From: Rhizobium sp. BK399
GTDB lineage: Bacteria > Pseudomonadota > Alphaproteobacteria > Rhizobiales > Rhizobiaceae
Assembly: GCF_014194695.1 (NCBI RefSeq)
Contig: NZ_JACIAH010000014.1
Coordinates: forward strand, 1-64,000
Length of the DNA stretch: 64,000 nucleotides
Direction of reading: 5' to 3'
This document shows, piece after piece, positions 17,806-26,534 of this stretch. The notes below the pieces were generated by a model. That model was not told where the DNA came from. It searched no databases and saw only the letters and a program-made list of their open reading frames with translations. How positions within the stretch are numbered: the stretch's first letter is position 1; each line of letters begins with the position of its first letter. A program made the position numbers and the translations under genes.

Positions 17806-18615
17806 GTGCAGTTTGCCCGCATCAACGACATCGCGATCCACTACCAGCTGATCGGCGGCCCCGCCGACAAGCCGGTCATCGTCTTTTCCAATTCGCTCGG
17901 CACCGATTTCCGCATCTGGCGGGATGTGATCGTGCGCCTGGCCGGTGACTACGGGATCATTGTCTACGACAAGCGTGGGCACGGACTTTCTGACGTTGGC
18001 CAGGTTCCCTATTCGATCGAAGACCATGCCTCTGACCTTGCTGGCCTGCTCGAGCTTCTATCGGTCAGGAAGGCGATCATCTGCGGACTTTCCGTCGGCG
18101 GACTGATCGCGCAGGCGCTCTACAGCACGCGGCCGGACCTCGTGCAGGGACTGATCCTTTGCGATACCGCGCACAAGATCGGCACGGCCGAGAGCTGGAA
18201 CGCAAGGATTGCGACGGTCAAAAGCAAGGGCATCGAAAGCATCGTCGACGGCGTCATGAAGCTCTGGTTCACCCCGGCCTTCAGGCGGCCGGAGAACACC
18301 GCCTACCGCGGCTACCACAACATGCTCGTTCGCCAGCCCGTCGAGGGATACATCGCCACCTGCGAGGCCATCCGCGATGCCGACTACACCGATGCTGCGG
18401 CAAAGATCACGGTGCCGACGCTCTGTGTCGTCGGGGAAGAGGACGGGTCAACTCCGCCTGATCTGGTGAAGTCGACTGCAAAACTCATTCCTGGCGCGCG
18501 CTTCGAGGTCATTCACGACGCCGGTCATATCCCCTGTGTAGAGCAGCCCGAGGCCCTGGCGGTCTTGATCCGGGCATTCATCGATAGCGCATTGCATGGA
18601 GAAACGAGCCCATGA
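17806..18615 (+). CDS. pcaD: 3-oxoadipate enol-lactonase (269 aa)
   Basis: Alpha/beta hydrolase that opens 3-oxoadipate enol-lactone to 3-oxoadipate. The nucleophile elbow GLSVGGLIAQ (Ser about residue 105), the oxyanion region FSNSLGTDFRIW, an Asp in VGEEDGSTPP and the final His in DAGHIPCVEQPE give a full triad. The GTG start at 17806 has GGGAGGAG nearby and agrees with the usual MQFARIN-type N-terminus. First gene of pcaDCHGB; its stop overlaps the pcaC start by four bases (ATGA). Confidence 0.95.
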   Translation: MQFARINDIAIHYQLIGGPADKPVIVFSNSLGTDFRIWRDVIVRLAGDYGIIVYDKRGHGLSDVGQVPYSIEDHASDLAGLLELLSVRKAIICGLSVGGLIAQALYSTRPDLVQGLILCDTAHKIGTAESWNARIATVKSKGIESIVDGVMKLWFTPAFRRPENTAYRGYHNMLVRQPVEGYIATCEAIRDADYTDAAAKITVPTLCVVGEEDGSTPPDLVKSTAKLIPGARFEVIHDAGHIPCVEQPEALAVLIRAFIDSALHGETSP

Positions 18616-19025
18616 ACGAACCCCACCAGCCCTCAGAACGGTTTGAGCAGGGGATGGCCACGCGCCGCGCCGTCCTCGGTGATGCCCATGTCGACCGGGC
18701 CGAGGCAAACGCTACTCCGTTCGACAAGCCGTTCCAGGACCTGATCACGGAAGCTGCCTGGGGACATGTCTGGTCGCGCACGACCTTGTCGCGTCGCGAG
18801 CGGTCGATCGTCACCATCGCTCTGCTTGCAGCACTCGGTCAGGACGACGAGGTGGCGATGCATGTGCGTGCCACCGAAAACACCGGCGCATCGCGCGACG
18901 ATATTTGCGAGGCGCTGCTGCATGTGGCGATCTACGCCGGTGTCCCGGCCGCCAATCACGCAATCAAGATTGCCAAGCACGTGTTCGAACAGATGGACGC
19001 CGGAACGGCAGTCCGAAAGGCTTAA
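18612..19025 (+). CDS. pcaC: 4-carboxymuconolactone decarboxylase (137 aa)
   Basis: Converts gamma-carboxymuconolactone to 3-oxoadipate enol-lactone. The CMD-family helical core carries GHVWSRTTLSRRERSIVTIA, the conserved Glu in QDDEVAMHVRATENTG, and the C-terminal EALLHVAIYAGVPAANHA motif (the His-containing active-site helix). The length is that of stand-alone PcaC, not a PcaCD fusion. Translation is coupled to pcaD by ATGA overlap. Confidence 0.95.
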   Translation: MNEPHQPSERFEQGMATRRAVLGDAHVDRAEANATPFDKPFQDLITEAAWGHVWSRTTLSRRERSIVTIALLAALGQDDEVAMHVRATENTGASRDDICEALLHVAIYAGVPAANHAIKIAKHVFEQMDAGTAVRKA

Positions 19026-19028
19026 GGG

Positions 19029-19778
19029 ATGTCCGACCTCACCAATCGCAAGCCGGAAACAGGCGCCTTCTTTGCCCGTGACCGGGCTTGGCATGCACCA
19101 GCCCTCACGCCGGGCTACAAGACCTCCGTCCTGCGCTCGCCGCAGCGCGCGCTCCTGTCGCTCGAAGGAACGATCTCCGAGATAACTGGCCCGGTCTTCG
19201 GGCAATCGATGATCGGCGAGCTCGACAACGATCTGATCCACAACTATGCCCGGCCGGGTGAAAGTGCGATCGGCGAGCGTATCGTCGTCCACGGCCGTGT
19301 CCTCGATGAGCGCGCGCGCCCGGTACCGGGTGCCCTCGTCGAGTTCTGGCAGGCCAACGCCGGCGGCCGTTACCGACACAAGAAGGAAACCTACCTTGCC
19401 GCGATCGACCCGAACTTTGGCGGTTGCGGGCGCTGTGTAACGGACGACGAGGGGCGCTATGCCTTCAGGACCGTTCGCCCCGGCGCCTATCCGTGGCCGA
19501 ATGGGGTCAATGACTGGCGGCCGGCCCATATCCATTTCTCGATCTTCGGCCACGGCTTTGCCCAGCGCCTGATCACCCAGATGTATTTCGAGGGGGATCC
19601 GATGATCTGGAAATGTCCGATCGTGGGCACCATCCCCGACAAGCGCGCCATCGAGCAGTTGATTGCGCCGCTCGACTGGGGCAACACGATCCCGATGGAC
19701 GCTCGCGCCTACAAGTTCGACATCGTGCTGCGCGGACGCCGCTCGACGATGTTCGAAAACCGCCCGGAGGGAAACTGA
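19029..19778 (+). CDS. pcaH: Protocatechuate 3,4-dioxygenase, beta subunit (249 aa)
   Basis: Intradiol ring-cleaving dioxygenase subunit carrying the catalytic non-haem Fe(III). Expected ligands are all present: Tyr115 (AGGRYRHK), Tyr154 (PGAYPWPN), His167 and His169 (RPAHIHFSI). The N-terminal extension and the [15 protein letters not shown] segment are typical of PcaH. It starts 4 bases after pcaC and its stop overlaps the pcaG start (TGATG). With PcaG it converts protocatechuate to 3-carboxy-cis,cis-muconate. Confidence 0.96.
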   Translation: MSDLTNRKPETGAFFARDRAWHAPALTPGYKTSVLRSPQRALLSLEGTISEITGPVFGQSMIGELDNDLIHNYARPGESAIGERIVVHGRVLDERARPVPGALVEFWQANAGGRYRHKKETYLAAIDPNFGGCGRCVTDDEGRYAFRTVRPGAYPWPNGVNDWRPAHIHFSIFGHGFAQRLITQMYFEGDPMIWKCPIVGTIPDKRAIEQLIAPLDWGNTIPMDARAYKFDIVLRGRRSTMFENRPEGN

Positions 19779-20392
19779 TGGTACAGGAACTCGGCTACCT
19801 CAAGGAAACGCCGTCGCAGACGGCGGGCCCTTACGTTCACATCGGGCTCACCCCCAACTTCTGTGCGATCGAAGGGGTCTACGACACCGACCTCGGCACG
19901 GTCATGGTCAACGACAAGACGCTCGGCGAGCGCATCACGGTGACAGGCCGCGTGTTCGACGGTGCGGGCGCGCTGGTGCGCGATGCCGTCATCGAAATCT
20001 GGCAGGCCGACAGCGCCGGCCTCTACAACAGCCCCTCGGAAATGCGCGGCACTGCCGATCCGAACTTTACCGGTTGGGGCCGGTGCGCAACCCGCGCGGA
20101 GGATGGCGTCTTCACCTTCGAAACCGTCAAGCCAGGTGTCGTCCCGTTCAAGGACGGACGAAAGATGGCACCGCACCTAACCGTCTGGATTGTCGCTCGC
20201 GGCATCAACATCGGCCTGCACACGCGCATGTATTTTCCCGAGGAGGTCGAGGCGAACCAGGCAGACCCGCTGCTCTTGCGCATCGAGCACCGGGACCGTG
20301 TCGATACACTGATCGCGACGAGGGAGGGGTCGACATTGACCTTCGATATCCGTCTCCAGGGCGAGCGGGAGACCGTGTTCCTCGATATTTGA
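19778..20392 (+). CDS. pcaG: Protocatechuate 3,4-dioxygenase, alpha subunit (204 aa)
   Basis: Homologous to PcaH but shorter and lacking its Fe-ligand set: the position of RPAHIHF is occupied by APHLTVWIVARGI. The TPSQTAGPYVHIGL opening and WQADSAGLYNS segment are typical of PcaG. The start ATG at 19778 overlaps the pcaH stop and is preceded by CGGAGGG. It forms the alpha-beta protomer with PcaH and contributes to the substrate pocket. Confidence 0.95.
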   Translation: MVQELGYLKETPSQTAGPYVHIGLTPNFCAIEGVYDTDLGTVMVNDKTLGERITVTGRVFDGAGALVRDAVIEIWQADSAGLYNSPSEMRGTADPNFTGWGRCATRAEDGVFTFETVKPGVVPFKDGRKMAPHLTVWIVARGINIGLHTRMYFPEEVEANQADPLLLRIEHRDRVDTLIATREGSTLTFDIRLQGERETVFLDI

Positions 20393-20407
20393 GGAAGGGA
20401 ACCACAG

Positions 20408-21457
20408 ATGACCGTCTCAGCCTTTGACCACCCTTTACTGTCCGGGCTTCTCGGCGACGAAGAAATTGGCCACTATTTTTCGGTAGAGACCGATATCAGC
20501 ACCATGCTTGCCTTCGAGGCTGCATTGGCAAAGGCCGAAGCGGCCGAGGGCCTCATTCCGCATGAAGCTGCCCACCACATCGGCGACGCCTGCAAGACCT
20601 TCAGGCCGGATTTTCTGGAGCTGAGGGTCGCGACAGCCCGCGACGGCGTGGTCGTTGCCGATCTCGTCAAACAGCTCCGGAAGGTCGTTGGCGATCCCTA
20701 TTCCGAGTTCGTGCATCTCGGCGCCACCAGCCAGGACGTCATCGACACCAGCCTCATGGTCCGCCTGAAGGCTGTCGCCTTCCTGCTATCCAACCGGCTC
20801 TCTGACCTGTCGACCGCGTTTGACAATCTCGACAGGTCCTTTGGACACAATCCGCTGATGGGGCGGACGCGCATGCAGGCGGCGATAAAGATTACCGTTT
20901 CGGATCGCATCTGCGCCTGGCGGGCACCCATCGACTGCTATCGCGACAGGTTGACCGAGCAGCGTCTGCCCTTGCAGTTCGGGGGTGCCGCGGGCACGCT
21001 GGACAGGCTGGATGACAGGGCAGATGCGATCCGCGCGACCCTTGCCAGGGAAATCGGCCTTTCCGACATCCCGCAATGGCAAAGCCAGCGCGCTGTTATT
21101 GCCGACTATGCGGGTCTGCTGTCGCTGATCTCGGGCAGCCTCGGTAAGGTCGGCCAGGATGTCGCGCTGCTTGCGCAGGCGGGCGACGAGATCGAGCTTT
21201 CGGGCGGAGGCGGCTCCTCCGCCATGGCGCACAAGCAGAACCCGGTGGCTGCGGAAGCATTGGTGGCGCTTGCGCGGTTCAATGCAACCCTGCTGTCTGG
21301 ATGCCACCAGTCGCTGGTGCACGAACAGGAGCGCTCGGGTGCTGCCTGGATGCTGGAATGGTTGATCCTGCCGCAAATGGTTATGGCATCGGCCGCATCC
21401 CTTCGGCTCGGCCTTCAACTGGCAGGAACTATCGAAAGGATCGGCGCGAAACCATAA
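20408..21457 (+). CDS. pcaB: 3-carboxy-cis,cis-muconate cycloisomerase (349 aa)
   Basis: A member of the fumarase/aspartase (class II lyase) superfamily. Conserved blocks: EFVHLGATSQDVIDTS (C1 region), MGRTRMQAA (C2 region) and GGGSSAMAHKQNPVAAE (the flexible C3 signature loop with catalytic Ser). At 349 residues it is the short form found in Rhizobiaceae; pseudomonad PcaB is about 100 residues longer. It lactonises the ring-fission product to gamma-carboxymuconolactone. Last gene of pcaDCHGB, 15 bases after pcaG. Confidence 0.94.
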   Translation: MTVSAFDHPLLSGLLGDEEIGHYFSVETDISTMLAFEAALAKAEAAEGLIPHEAAHHIGDACKTFRPDFLELRVATARDGVVVADLVKQLRKVVGDPYSEFVHLGATSQDVIDTSLMVRLKAVAFLLSNRLSDLSTAFDNLDRSFGHNPLMGRTRMQAAIKITVSDRICAWRAPIDCYRDRLTEQRLPLQFGGAAGTLDRLDDRADAIRATLAREIGLSDIPQWQSQRAVIADYAGLLSLISGSLGKVGQDVALLAQAGDEIELSGGGGSSAMAHKQNPVAAEALVALARFNATLLSGCHQSLVHEQERSGAAWMLEWLILPQMVMASAASLRLGLQLAGTIERIGAKP

Positions 21458-21469
21458 CCCCTGAACTAT
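21454..21469. promoter_or_regulatory. Possible PcaQ half-site upstream of the ABC importer
   Basis: ATAACCCCTGAACTAT has the exact ATAACC left half of the PcaQ motif, but the right half (AACTAT) deviates from GGTTAA. It overlaps the pcaB stop and lies 116 bases before the substrate-binding-protein gene. Weak on its own. Confidence 0.3.
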
Positions 21470-21584
21470 GATTTGCGGCTTTTATTTCATTTTACATCAC
21501 CGTTTTGGGTGAGACACTATCGCCACGGTTTTGGCTCTTTGCTAATCCGGCGTGGGAGTGCGCCATCGTTATTGGGAGGATTTT

Positions 21585-22757
21585 ATGAAACGGTTTGTCC
21601 TGGCTGCCGTCGCGGCGATCGTCATGAGCACGGCGGCCTATGCAGAGACCATCAAGGTTGGCGTGGTCGGTCCGTTCTCGGGTCCGTTTGCCCTGCAGGG
21701 TAAGAATTTCAAGGCCGGCATTGACGCCTATATGGCGATCAACGGCGCCAAGGTCGCAGACAACACCGTCGAGGTGATCTATCGCGACCTGCCGGCCGCC
21801 GATCCCGCGCAGTCGAAGGCCCTGGCGCAGGAACTGGTGGTCAAGGAGAAGGTGCAGTACCTTGCTGGCTTCTATTTCACGCCCGACGCCATGGCCGTGG
21901 CACCGATCCTGAAGCAGGCGAACACGCCGCTCGTGATCATGAATGCGGCAACATCGGCCATCGTCACGAAGAGCCCACTGGTGGTGCGCACGTCGTTCAC
22001 CACGTGGCAGACCTCGACACCGATCGCCAAGGTTGCCCATGACGACGGCGTCAGCAAAGTTATTTCGGTGGTCAGCGATTATGGTCCGGGCGTCGATGCC
22101 GAGAACGCCTTCAAGGCTGCCTTCGAGAAGGAAGGCGGCAAGGTCGTCGAGGCGATCCGCATGCCGCTCTCGACCAATGATTTCAGTCCTATCATGCAGC
22201 GGATCAAGGACTCGGGCGCCCAAGGGGTGTTTGCGTTCCTGCCCTCAGGCCCGACTACGCTCGGCTTCGTCAAGGCCTACAACGAGAACGGCCTCAAGGC
22301 TGCCGGCATCAAGTTCTTTGCTCCTGGCGACCTGACGCAGGAATCCGACCTTCCGGCCCTCGGCGATGCCGCTCTCGGCATCAAGACGACCTTCCATTAT
22401 GCCGTCTCGCACGACTCGCCCGAGAACAAGGCCTTCGTCGAGGCTGCGGCAAAGGCGATCGGCAACAAGGCGGAACTCTCCTTTCCAGCCGTCGGTGCTT
22501 ATGACGGCATGAATGTCATCTACAAGATGATCGAGGCAACCGGCGGCAAGCAGGATGCGGCCAAGGCCGTCGAAGCGGTCAAAGGCCTGACCTGGGTCAG
22601 CCCGCGCGGTCCGGTAACGATCGATCCCGAGAGCCGCCATATCACACAGAACATCTACCTGCGCGAGGTGACGAAGGCCGACGATGGCACCTATTACAAC
22701 AAGGAGATCCAGACGTTCGAAAAGCAGGGCGACCCTGGCCTTGCGGCCGCCAAGTAA
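21585..22757 (+). CDS. HAAT-family ABC transporter substrate-binding protein, probable protocatechuate binder (390 aa)
   Basis: The ATG at 21585 has GGGAGGA 4 bases upstream and starts a clear Sec signal (MKRFVLAAVAAIVMSTAAYA). The mature part is a Leu/Ile/Val-type type I periplasmic binding protein: IKVGVVGPFSGPFALQGKNF at the N-terminus, ADPAQSKALAQELV, and GPTTLGFVKAYNENGLKAAG. First gene of a five-gene importer operon on the same strand as pcaDCHGB and 127 bases downstream of pcaB. In Sinorhizobium the PcaQ-regulated protocatechuate importer (pcaMNVWX) has this same composition, so this is probably PcaM; the substrate is inferred from context. Confidence 0.88.
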   Translation: MKRFVLAAVAAIVMSTAAYAETIKVGVVGPFSGPFALQGKNFKAGIDAYMAINGAKVADNTVEVIYRDLPAADPAQSKALAQELVVKEKVQYLAGFYFTPDAMAVAPILKQANTPLVIMNAATSAIVTKSPLVVRTSFTTWQTSTPIAKVAHDDGVSKVISVVSDYGPGVDAENAFKAAFEKEGGKVVEAIRMPLSTNDFSPIMQRIKDSGAQGVFAFLPSGPTTLGFVKAYNENGLKAAGIKFFAPGDLTQESDLPALGDAALGIKTTFHYAVSHDSPENKAFVEAAAKAIGNKAELSFPAVGAYDGMNVIYKMIEATGGKQDAAKAVEAVKGLTWVSPRGPVTIDPESRHITQNIYLREVTKADDGTYYNKEIQTFEKQGDPGLAAAK

Positions 22758-22851
22758 AGGCCTTTGATCCTGCGGCCGGAGAGGAAAGTCTGCAGCGCAA
22801 AAGCTGCAGGCGGGCTTGCCTGCCGCGCCCAAACAGCATCGGGATAGCCTC

Positions 22852-23715
22852 ATGCAAACTGTCTTCAGCATAGCCGTCGATGCGCTCGCCTATGGCATGG
22901 TACTGTTCGTCATCTCGATCGGTCTGTCGGTGACGATGGGGTTGATGCGGGTCGTCAATCTCGCGCACGGCGCATTCGCCATGATCGGCGGCTACATTGC
23001 CTCCTATGCTGCGCGCGACCTCGGGCTTGGCTACGGCATCGCTGTCCTTCTGGCGGTTGTCGGCACCGTCATTATCGCGGTTCCTATCGAACGCTTTCTG
23101 TACCGGCGCATCTACGGAGCGCCTGAGCTGACGCAGGTGCTGATGACCATCGGCATCACCTTCTGCATCATAGGCATTGCCAACTATGTGTTCGGCCCGA
23201 CGCTGAAGACGATCCCCCTGCCGCAAGATCTTCAGGGCTCGGCCGATCTCGGGTTCCGGACAATTCCCGTTCACCGACTCTTCGCGATTTTCTGCGGGCT
23301 CGCTGTCGCCGCCGGTCTCTGGTATGCGATTGAAAGAACCAGCTTCGGGGTCAAGCTGCGCGCCTCCGTCGACAATGCCGCCATGGCGGCTGCACTCGGG
23401 GTGCGCACCGAAATCATCTATGCCTTAAGTTTTGCCGTTGCCGTCGGCCTTGCCGCCTTCGGCGGCGTGGTCGGCGCGGAACTGCTGCCCGTCGAACCCT
23501 ACTATGCCCTGAGGTACATGGTGACCTTCCTTGTCGTCGTCTCGGTCGGCGGCGCGGGCTCGATCCCCGGCGCACTCGTTGCCTGCCTGCTTCTCGGTGC
23601 TGTCGACACGACCGGGCGTTACCTCATGCCGGAATTCGGCGAATTCTTCTTCTACCTCGCGGTCATCGCCATCATCTGCATCTTTCCGCGTGGCCTTGCG
23701 GGGAGGATGAAATAG
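22852..23715 (+). CDS. Branched-chain-type ABC permease, LivH-like (287 aa)
   Basis: Eight or so hydrophobic segments and the LivH-type signature SVTMGLMRVVNLAHGAFAMI near the N-terminus; the EAA-like cytoplasmic loop appears around TSFGVKLRASVDNAAMAAAL-G. The ATG at 22852 gives a conventional N-terminus; upstream in-frame codons code for a Pro/Lys-rich extension. The ribosome-binding site is weak (GGGAT). It forms the translocation pore with the LivM-like protein encoded next. Likely PcaN of a protocatechuate importer if the context inference holds. Confidence 0.9.
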   Translation: MQTVFSIAVDALAYGMVLFVISIGLSVTMGLMRVVNLAHGAFAMIGGYIASYAARDLGLGYGIAVLLAVVGTVIIAVPIERFLYRRIYGAPELTQVLMTIGITFCIIGIANYVFGPTLKTIPLPQDLQGSADLGFRTIPVHRLFAIFCGLAVAAGLWYAIERTSFGVKLRASVDNAAMAAALGVRTEIIYALSFAVAVGLAAFGGVVGAELLPVEPYYALRYMVTFLVVVSVGGAGSIPGALVACLLLGAVDTTGRYLMPEFGEFFFYLAVIAIICIFPRGLAGRMK

Positions 23716-23716
23716 A

Positions 23717-24727
23717 TTGGCTGCCGTCATGAACACCGAAAGAGCCCTGCTTGCTCAAGCCCGCCCGCGCCGTCAGGCGGGACGGGATCTGGCGGGCGTT
23801 GCCGTCATTACCATTGCTGCCGTCATCGGCTACCTGCTTTTCCCAGACAATCTGGCCCTGCTCACCCGCATCGTCGCAGTCGCCCTGCTTGTCCTGTCGC
23901 TTGACCTCGTCACCGGCTATTGTGGCATCGCGACGCTCGGCCATGCAGCCCTCTTCGGATCGGGCGCATATGCGGCCGGCATCCTGTCGGCGCACTACGG
24001 CATCAATGATCCCCTGCTGATGACGCTGGCAGGCGTCCTCGGCGGCGCGCTCGCCGGGCTCGTCAGCGGCGTGGTCATCCTGCGTGGCCATGGCCTTCCC
24101 CAACTGGTGCTGTCTATCGCCCTCATCCATCTCTTCCACGAATTCGCCAACAAGACATCAAGCTGGACCGGCGGCAGTGATGGCCTGTCCGGCATTTCCG
24201 CTGACCCGATCTTCGGTACGTTCGAATTCGATCTCTACGGCCACACCGCCTATGTTTTCGCGATCGTCCTGCTTGTTCTCGTCTTCGTGCTTCTGCGCCT
24301 TCTCGTACGCTCGCCCTTCGGCATGTTGTGTCGCGGGATCAAGGAGGATCCGGTGCGCATCCGCGCCATGGGTGCCTCGCCGAAGGCAGCGCTGTTGAAG
24401 ATGTACGTCGTCTCCGGCGCCGTTGCGGGCGTCGGAGGGGCATTGAACGCCATCACCACGCAGGTGGTTGGTCTGGACAGTCTCTCCTTCACGCTGTCGG
24501 CCGAATCGCTGGTCATGCTTGTCCTCGGTGGAACGGGCTCGCTGTTCGGCGCGCTTTCGGGAACCGTCATCTTCATGCTGTTTGAGGACTATGTCTCGGC
24601 GGCAAACCCGTTTCACTGGCTGACCATGGTGGGCGTGCTTTTGATCGCGGTGGTCCTGTTTGCGCCGAAGGGGCTTTACGGTTCCGTTGCAGCCCTGCTC
24701 GGCCGCAGAAGGGAGGCGGGAGAATGA
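23717..24727 (+). CDS. Branched-chain-type ABC permease, LivM-like (336 aa)
   Basis: LivM features: LSLDLVTGYCGIATLGHAAL (the conserved GY-x-G-x-x-S/T-x-GHAA segment) and a C-terminal cytoplasmic loop RSPFGMLCRGIKEDPVRIRA. About ten hydrophobic segments. Two starts are possible: TTG at 23717, 10 bases after GGAGG, or ATG at 23729, 22 bases after it; the TTG is better spaced. The stop overlaps the start of the next gene (ATGA). Confidence 0.9.
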   Translation: MAAVMNTERALLAQARPRRQAGRDLAGVAVITIAAVIGYLLFPDNLALLTRIVAVALLVLSLDLVTGYCGIATLGHAALFGSGAYAAGILSAHYGINDPLLMTLAGVLGGALAGLVSGVVILRGHGLPQLVLSIALIHLFHEFANKTSSWTGGSDGLSGISADPIFGTFEFDLYGHTAYVFAIVLLVLVFVLLRLLVRSPFGMLCRGIKEDPVRIRAMGASPKAALLKMYVVSGAVAGVGGALNAITTQVVGLDSLSFTLSAESLVMLVLGGTGSLFGALSGTVIFMLFEDYVSAANPFHWLTMVGVLLIAVVLFAPKGLYGSVAALLGRRREAGE

Positions 24728-25488
24728 GCGCCGTCTTCGAAGTCATCAACCTCAGGAAGTCCTTCGGCGGGCTTGCTGTGACGAACGACGTCTCCCTGTC
24801 GATGGAGCCAGGCGACCGGGTGGCGCTGATCGGACCAAACGGCGCGGGAAAGACCACTTTCGTCAATCTGGTGACGGGCAATCTGAAGCCCGATTCCGGA
24901 GATGTCCGGCTTGCTGGCGAAATCGTCACCAGGGTTGGCGCCAACGGCCGCGTCCAGCGTGGCCTGGTTAGATCCTTCCAGGTCACCCGGCTGTTCCTGG
25001 AGATGACGCCCGCCGAGCACGTTGCCCTTGCCATCCTCCAGCGCCGCAGACGTTCTGGTCGCATGTTCGGGAATTTCCTTTCCATGCCTGATGTGATGGA
25101 CGAGGTGAATGACCTTCTTTCCACACTCGGCATTGCGCATCTGATGCACCGCAGGGTGAACGAGATCGCCTATGGCCAGCAACGGCTTCTCGAAATCGCC
25201 GTTGCCATGGCTCTCAGGCCGAAGGTACTGCTCCTCGACGAGCCGGCGGCCGGCGTTCCCCAAAGCGATACCGGACGGATCGAGCAGGCGCTCGCCGACC
25301 TGCCCGCCGATCTCGCCGTCCTGATGATCGAGCACGACATGGACCTCGTCTTCCGCTTCGCCAAACGCGTCGTCGTCCTCGCTGCAGGCGCGATCATCTT
25401 CGACGGGTCGCCCGCTGACGTCACCAAGGATGCCTGCGTTCGCGAGGCCTATCTCGGGAGCTATGCCAATGCCAGCCACGCCGCTTGA
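24724..25488 (+). CDS. ABC transporter ATP-binding protein, LivG-like (254 aa)
   Basis: Walker A GPNGAGKT (about residues 38-45), Q-loop region, Walker B VLLLDEPAAGV and the switch His in MIEHDMDLVF. The ABC signature is unusual: YGQQRLLEIA occupies the LSGGQ place (Y-G-Q-Q), a variant normal in LivG proteins. ATGA overlap with the upstream permease. One of two ATPases powering import. Confidence 0.93.
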   Translation: MSAVFEVINLRKSFGGLAVTNDVSLSMEPGDRVALIGPNGAGKTTFVNLVTGNLKPDSGDVRLAGEIVTRVGANGRVQRGLVRSFQVTRLFLEMTPAEHVALAILQRRRRSGRMFGNFLSMPDVMDEVNDLLSTLGIAHLMHRRVNEIAYGQQRLLEIAVAMALRPKVLLLDEPAAGVPQSDTGRIEQALADLPADLAVLMIEHDMDLVFRFAKRVVVLAAGAIIFDGSPADVTKDACVREAYLGSYANASHAA

Positions 25489-26185
25489 CGTCGAGAACCT
25501 GTCGGCCGGCTATGGGCCGACCCGCGTCCTCGAAAACGTTTCGTTCAAGGTTCCGGCCGGCGCACGCCTTGCGATCCTCGGTCGAAACGGCATGGGAAAG
25601 ACGACGCTGCTTGCCACACTTGCCGGCCAGACCAGGCGCTACGCGGGCACGATCCGCATCGGTGCTACCGATGTGACCGCAATGGCGAGTGCAGCACGCG
25701 CCCACACCGGACTGGGCTACGTGCCGCAGGCACGATGCATCTTCCCGACATTGACCGTGGAGGAAAACCTTTTCGTCGGATTGAAGGGGCGCCCGAGAAG
25801 CGCACTGGAGGAAGCCTACGGGATGTTCCCACGCCTGAAGGAGCGGCGCCGCAACCTCGGCGGTCAGCTCTCGGGCGGCGAACAGCAGATGCTATCGACG
25901 GCACGCAGCATTCTCGGCCGGCCGTCGGTGCTTCTGCTCGACGAGCCGCTTGAGGGGCTGGCGCCCGTCATCTGCGAGGAGCTGATGACGGCCTTCGCCG
26001 AGCTGGCACGCACGGGCGACATCACAATCCTGCTTGTCGAGCAGCGGATCCAGAGCGCGCTTGACTTTGCCGACCATGTGATCGTCCTCGAACGCGGCCG
26101 CCTGGCGTTTACCGGTGCGCCGCAAACGTTGCTTGAGGATCAGGATGCAGTTGAGCGTCTTCTAGGTGTCGGCGGGTTGCACTGA
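25469..26185 (+). CDS. ABC transporter ATP-binding protein, LivF-like (238 aa)
   Basis: Walker A GRNGMGKTT, signature LSGGEQQML, Walker B VLLLDEPLEGLAP and the H-loop replaced by VEQRIQ, as usual in LivF. The gene begins inside the end of the LivG-like gene; ATG 25469 is 8 bases after GGGAG, while ATG 25463 would be too close. Last gene of the operon. Confidence 0.92.
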   Translation: MPATPLDVENLSAGYGPTRVLENVSFKVPAGARLAILGRNGMGKTTLLATLAGQTRRYAGTIRIGATDVTAMASAARAHTGLGYVPQARCIFPTLTVEENLFVGLKGRPRSALEEAYGMFPRLKERRRNLGGQLSGGEQQMLSTARSILGRPSVLLLDEPLEGLAPVICEELMTAFAELARTGDITILLVEQRIQSALDFADHVIVLERGRLAFTGAPQTLLEDQDAVERLLGVGGLH

Positions 26186-26453
26186 GACGACGGCGGCATC
26201 CGGCGAAGATCGATACTGCCGTGATCCGGTAAGACGAATGGGTAAGGAGCCGGGATTTGTATTTTCAGGGCCGAGCAACCATTTAATGCAGGAAGGCTGC
26301 GGAACCCTGCCGCGTCCCTTGCCGGGCATCAGGGTCCGTTTACCGAATACAAACCATAGGCAGTTGCTTTCCGGAACGAAAACAGATTGCTTAGGAAAAT
26401 CTACCACTTCACCGGATAGGGTTAGAAACGGTACCAACGACACAGGGAAGTCC

Positions 26454-26534
26454 ATGGAAAACAACGCGTCGCTTGCTAATCGTGATAGGATTACGATAGC
26501 GTTGTTAGGTCGGCCCATTTTGAAAACGCGATGA
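26454..26534 (+). CDS. Leader mini-ORF overlapping the MBL-hydrolase start (26 aa)
   Basis: ATG at 26454 behind GGGAAG codes MENNASLANRDRITIALLGR followed by PILKTR, and stops at TGA 26532-26534, overlapping the MBL start codon (ATGA). The MBL gene has no Shine-Dalgarno of its own (TTTTGAAAACGCG precedes it), so translation is probably coupled through this ORF. The remainder of the 26186-26453 interval shows no gene. Confidence 0.4.
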   Translation: MENNASLANRDRITIALLGRPILKTR

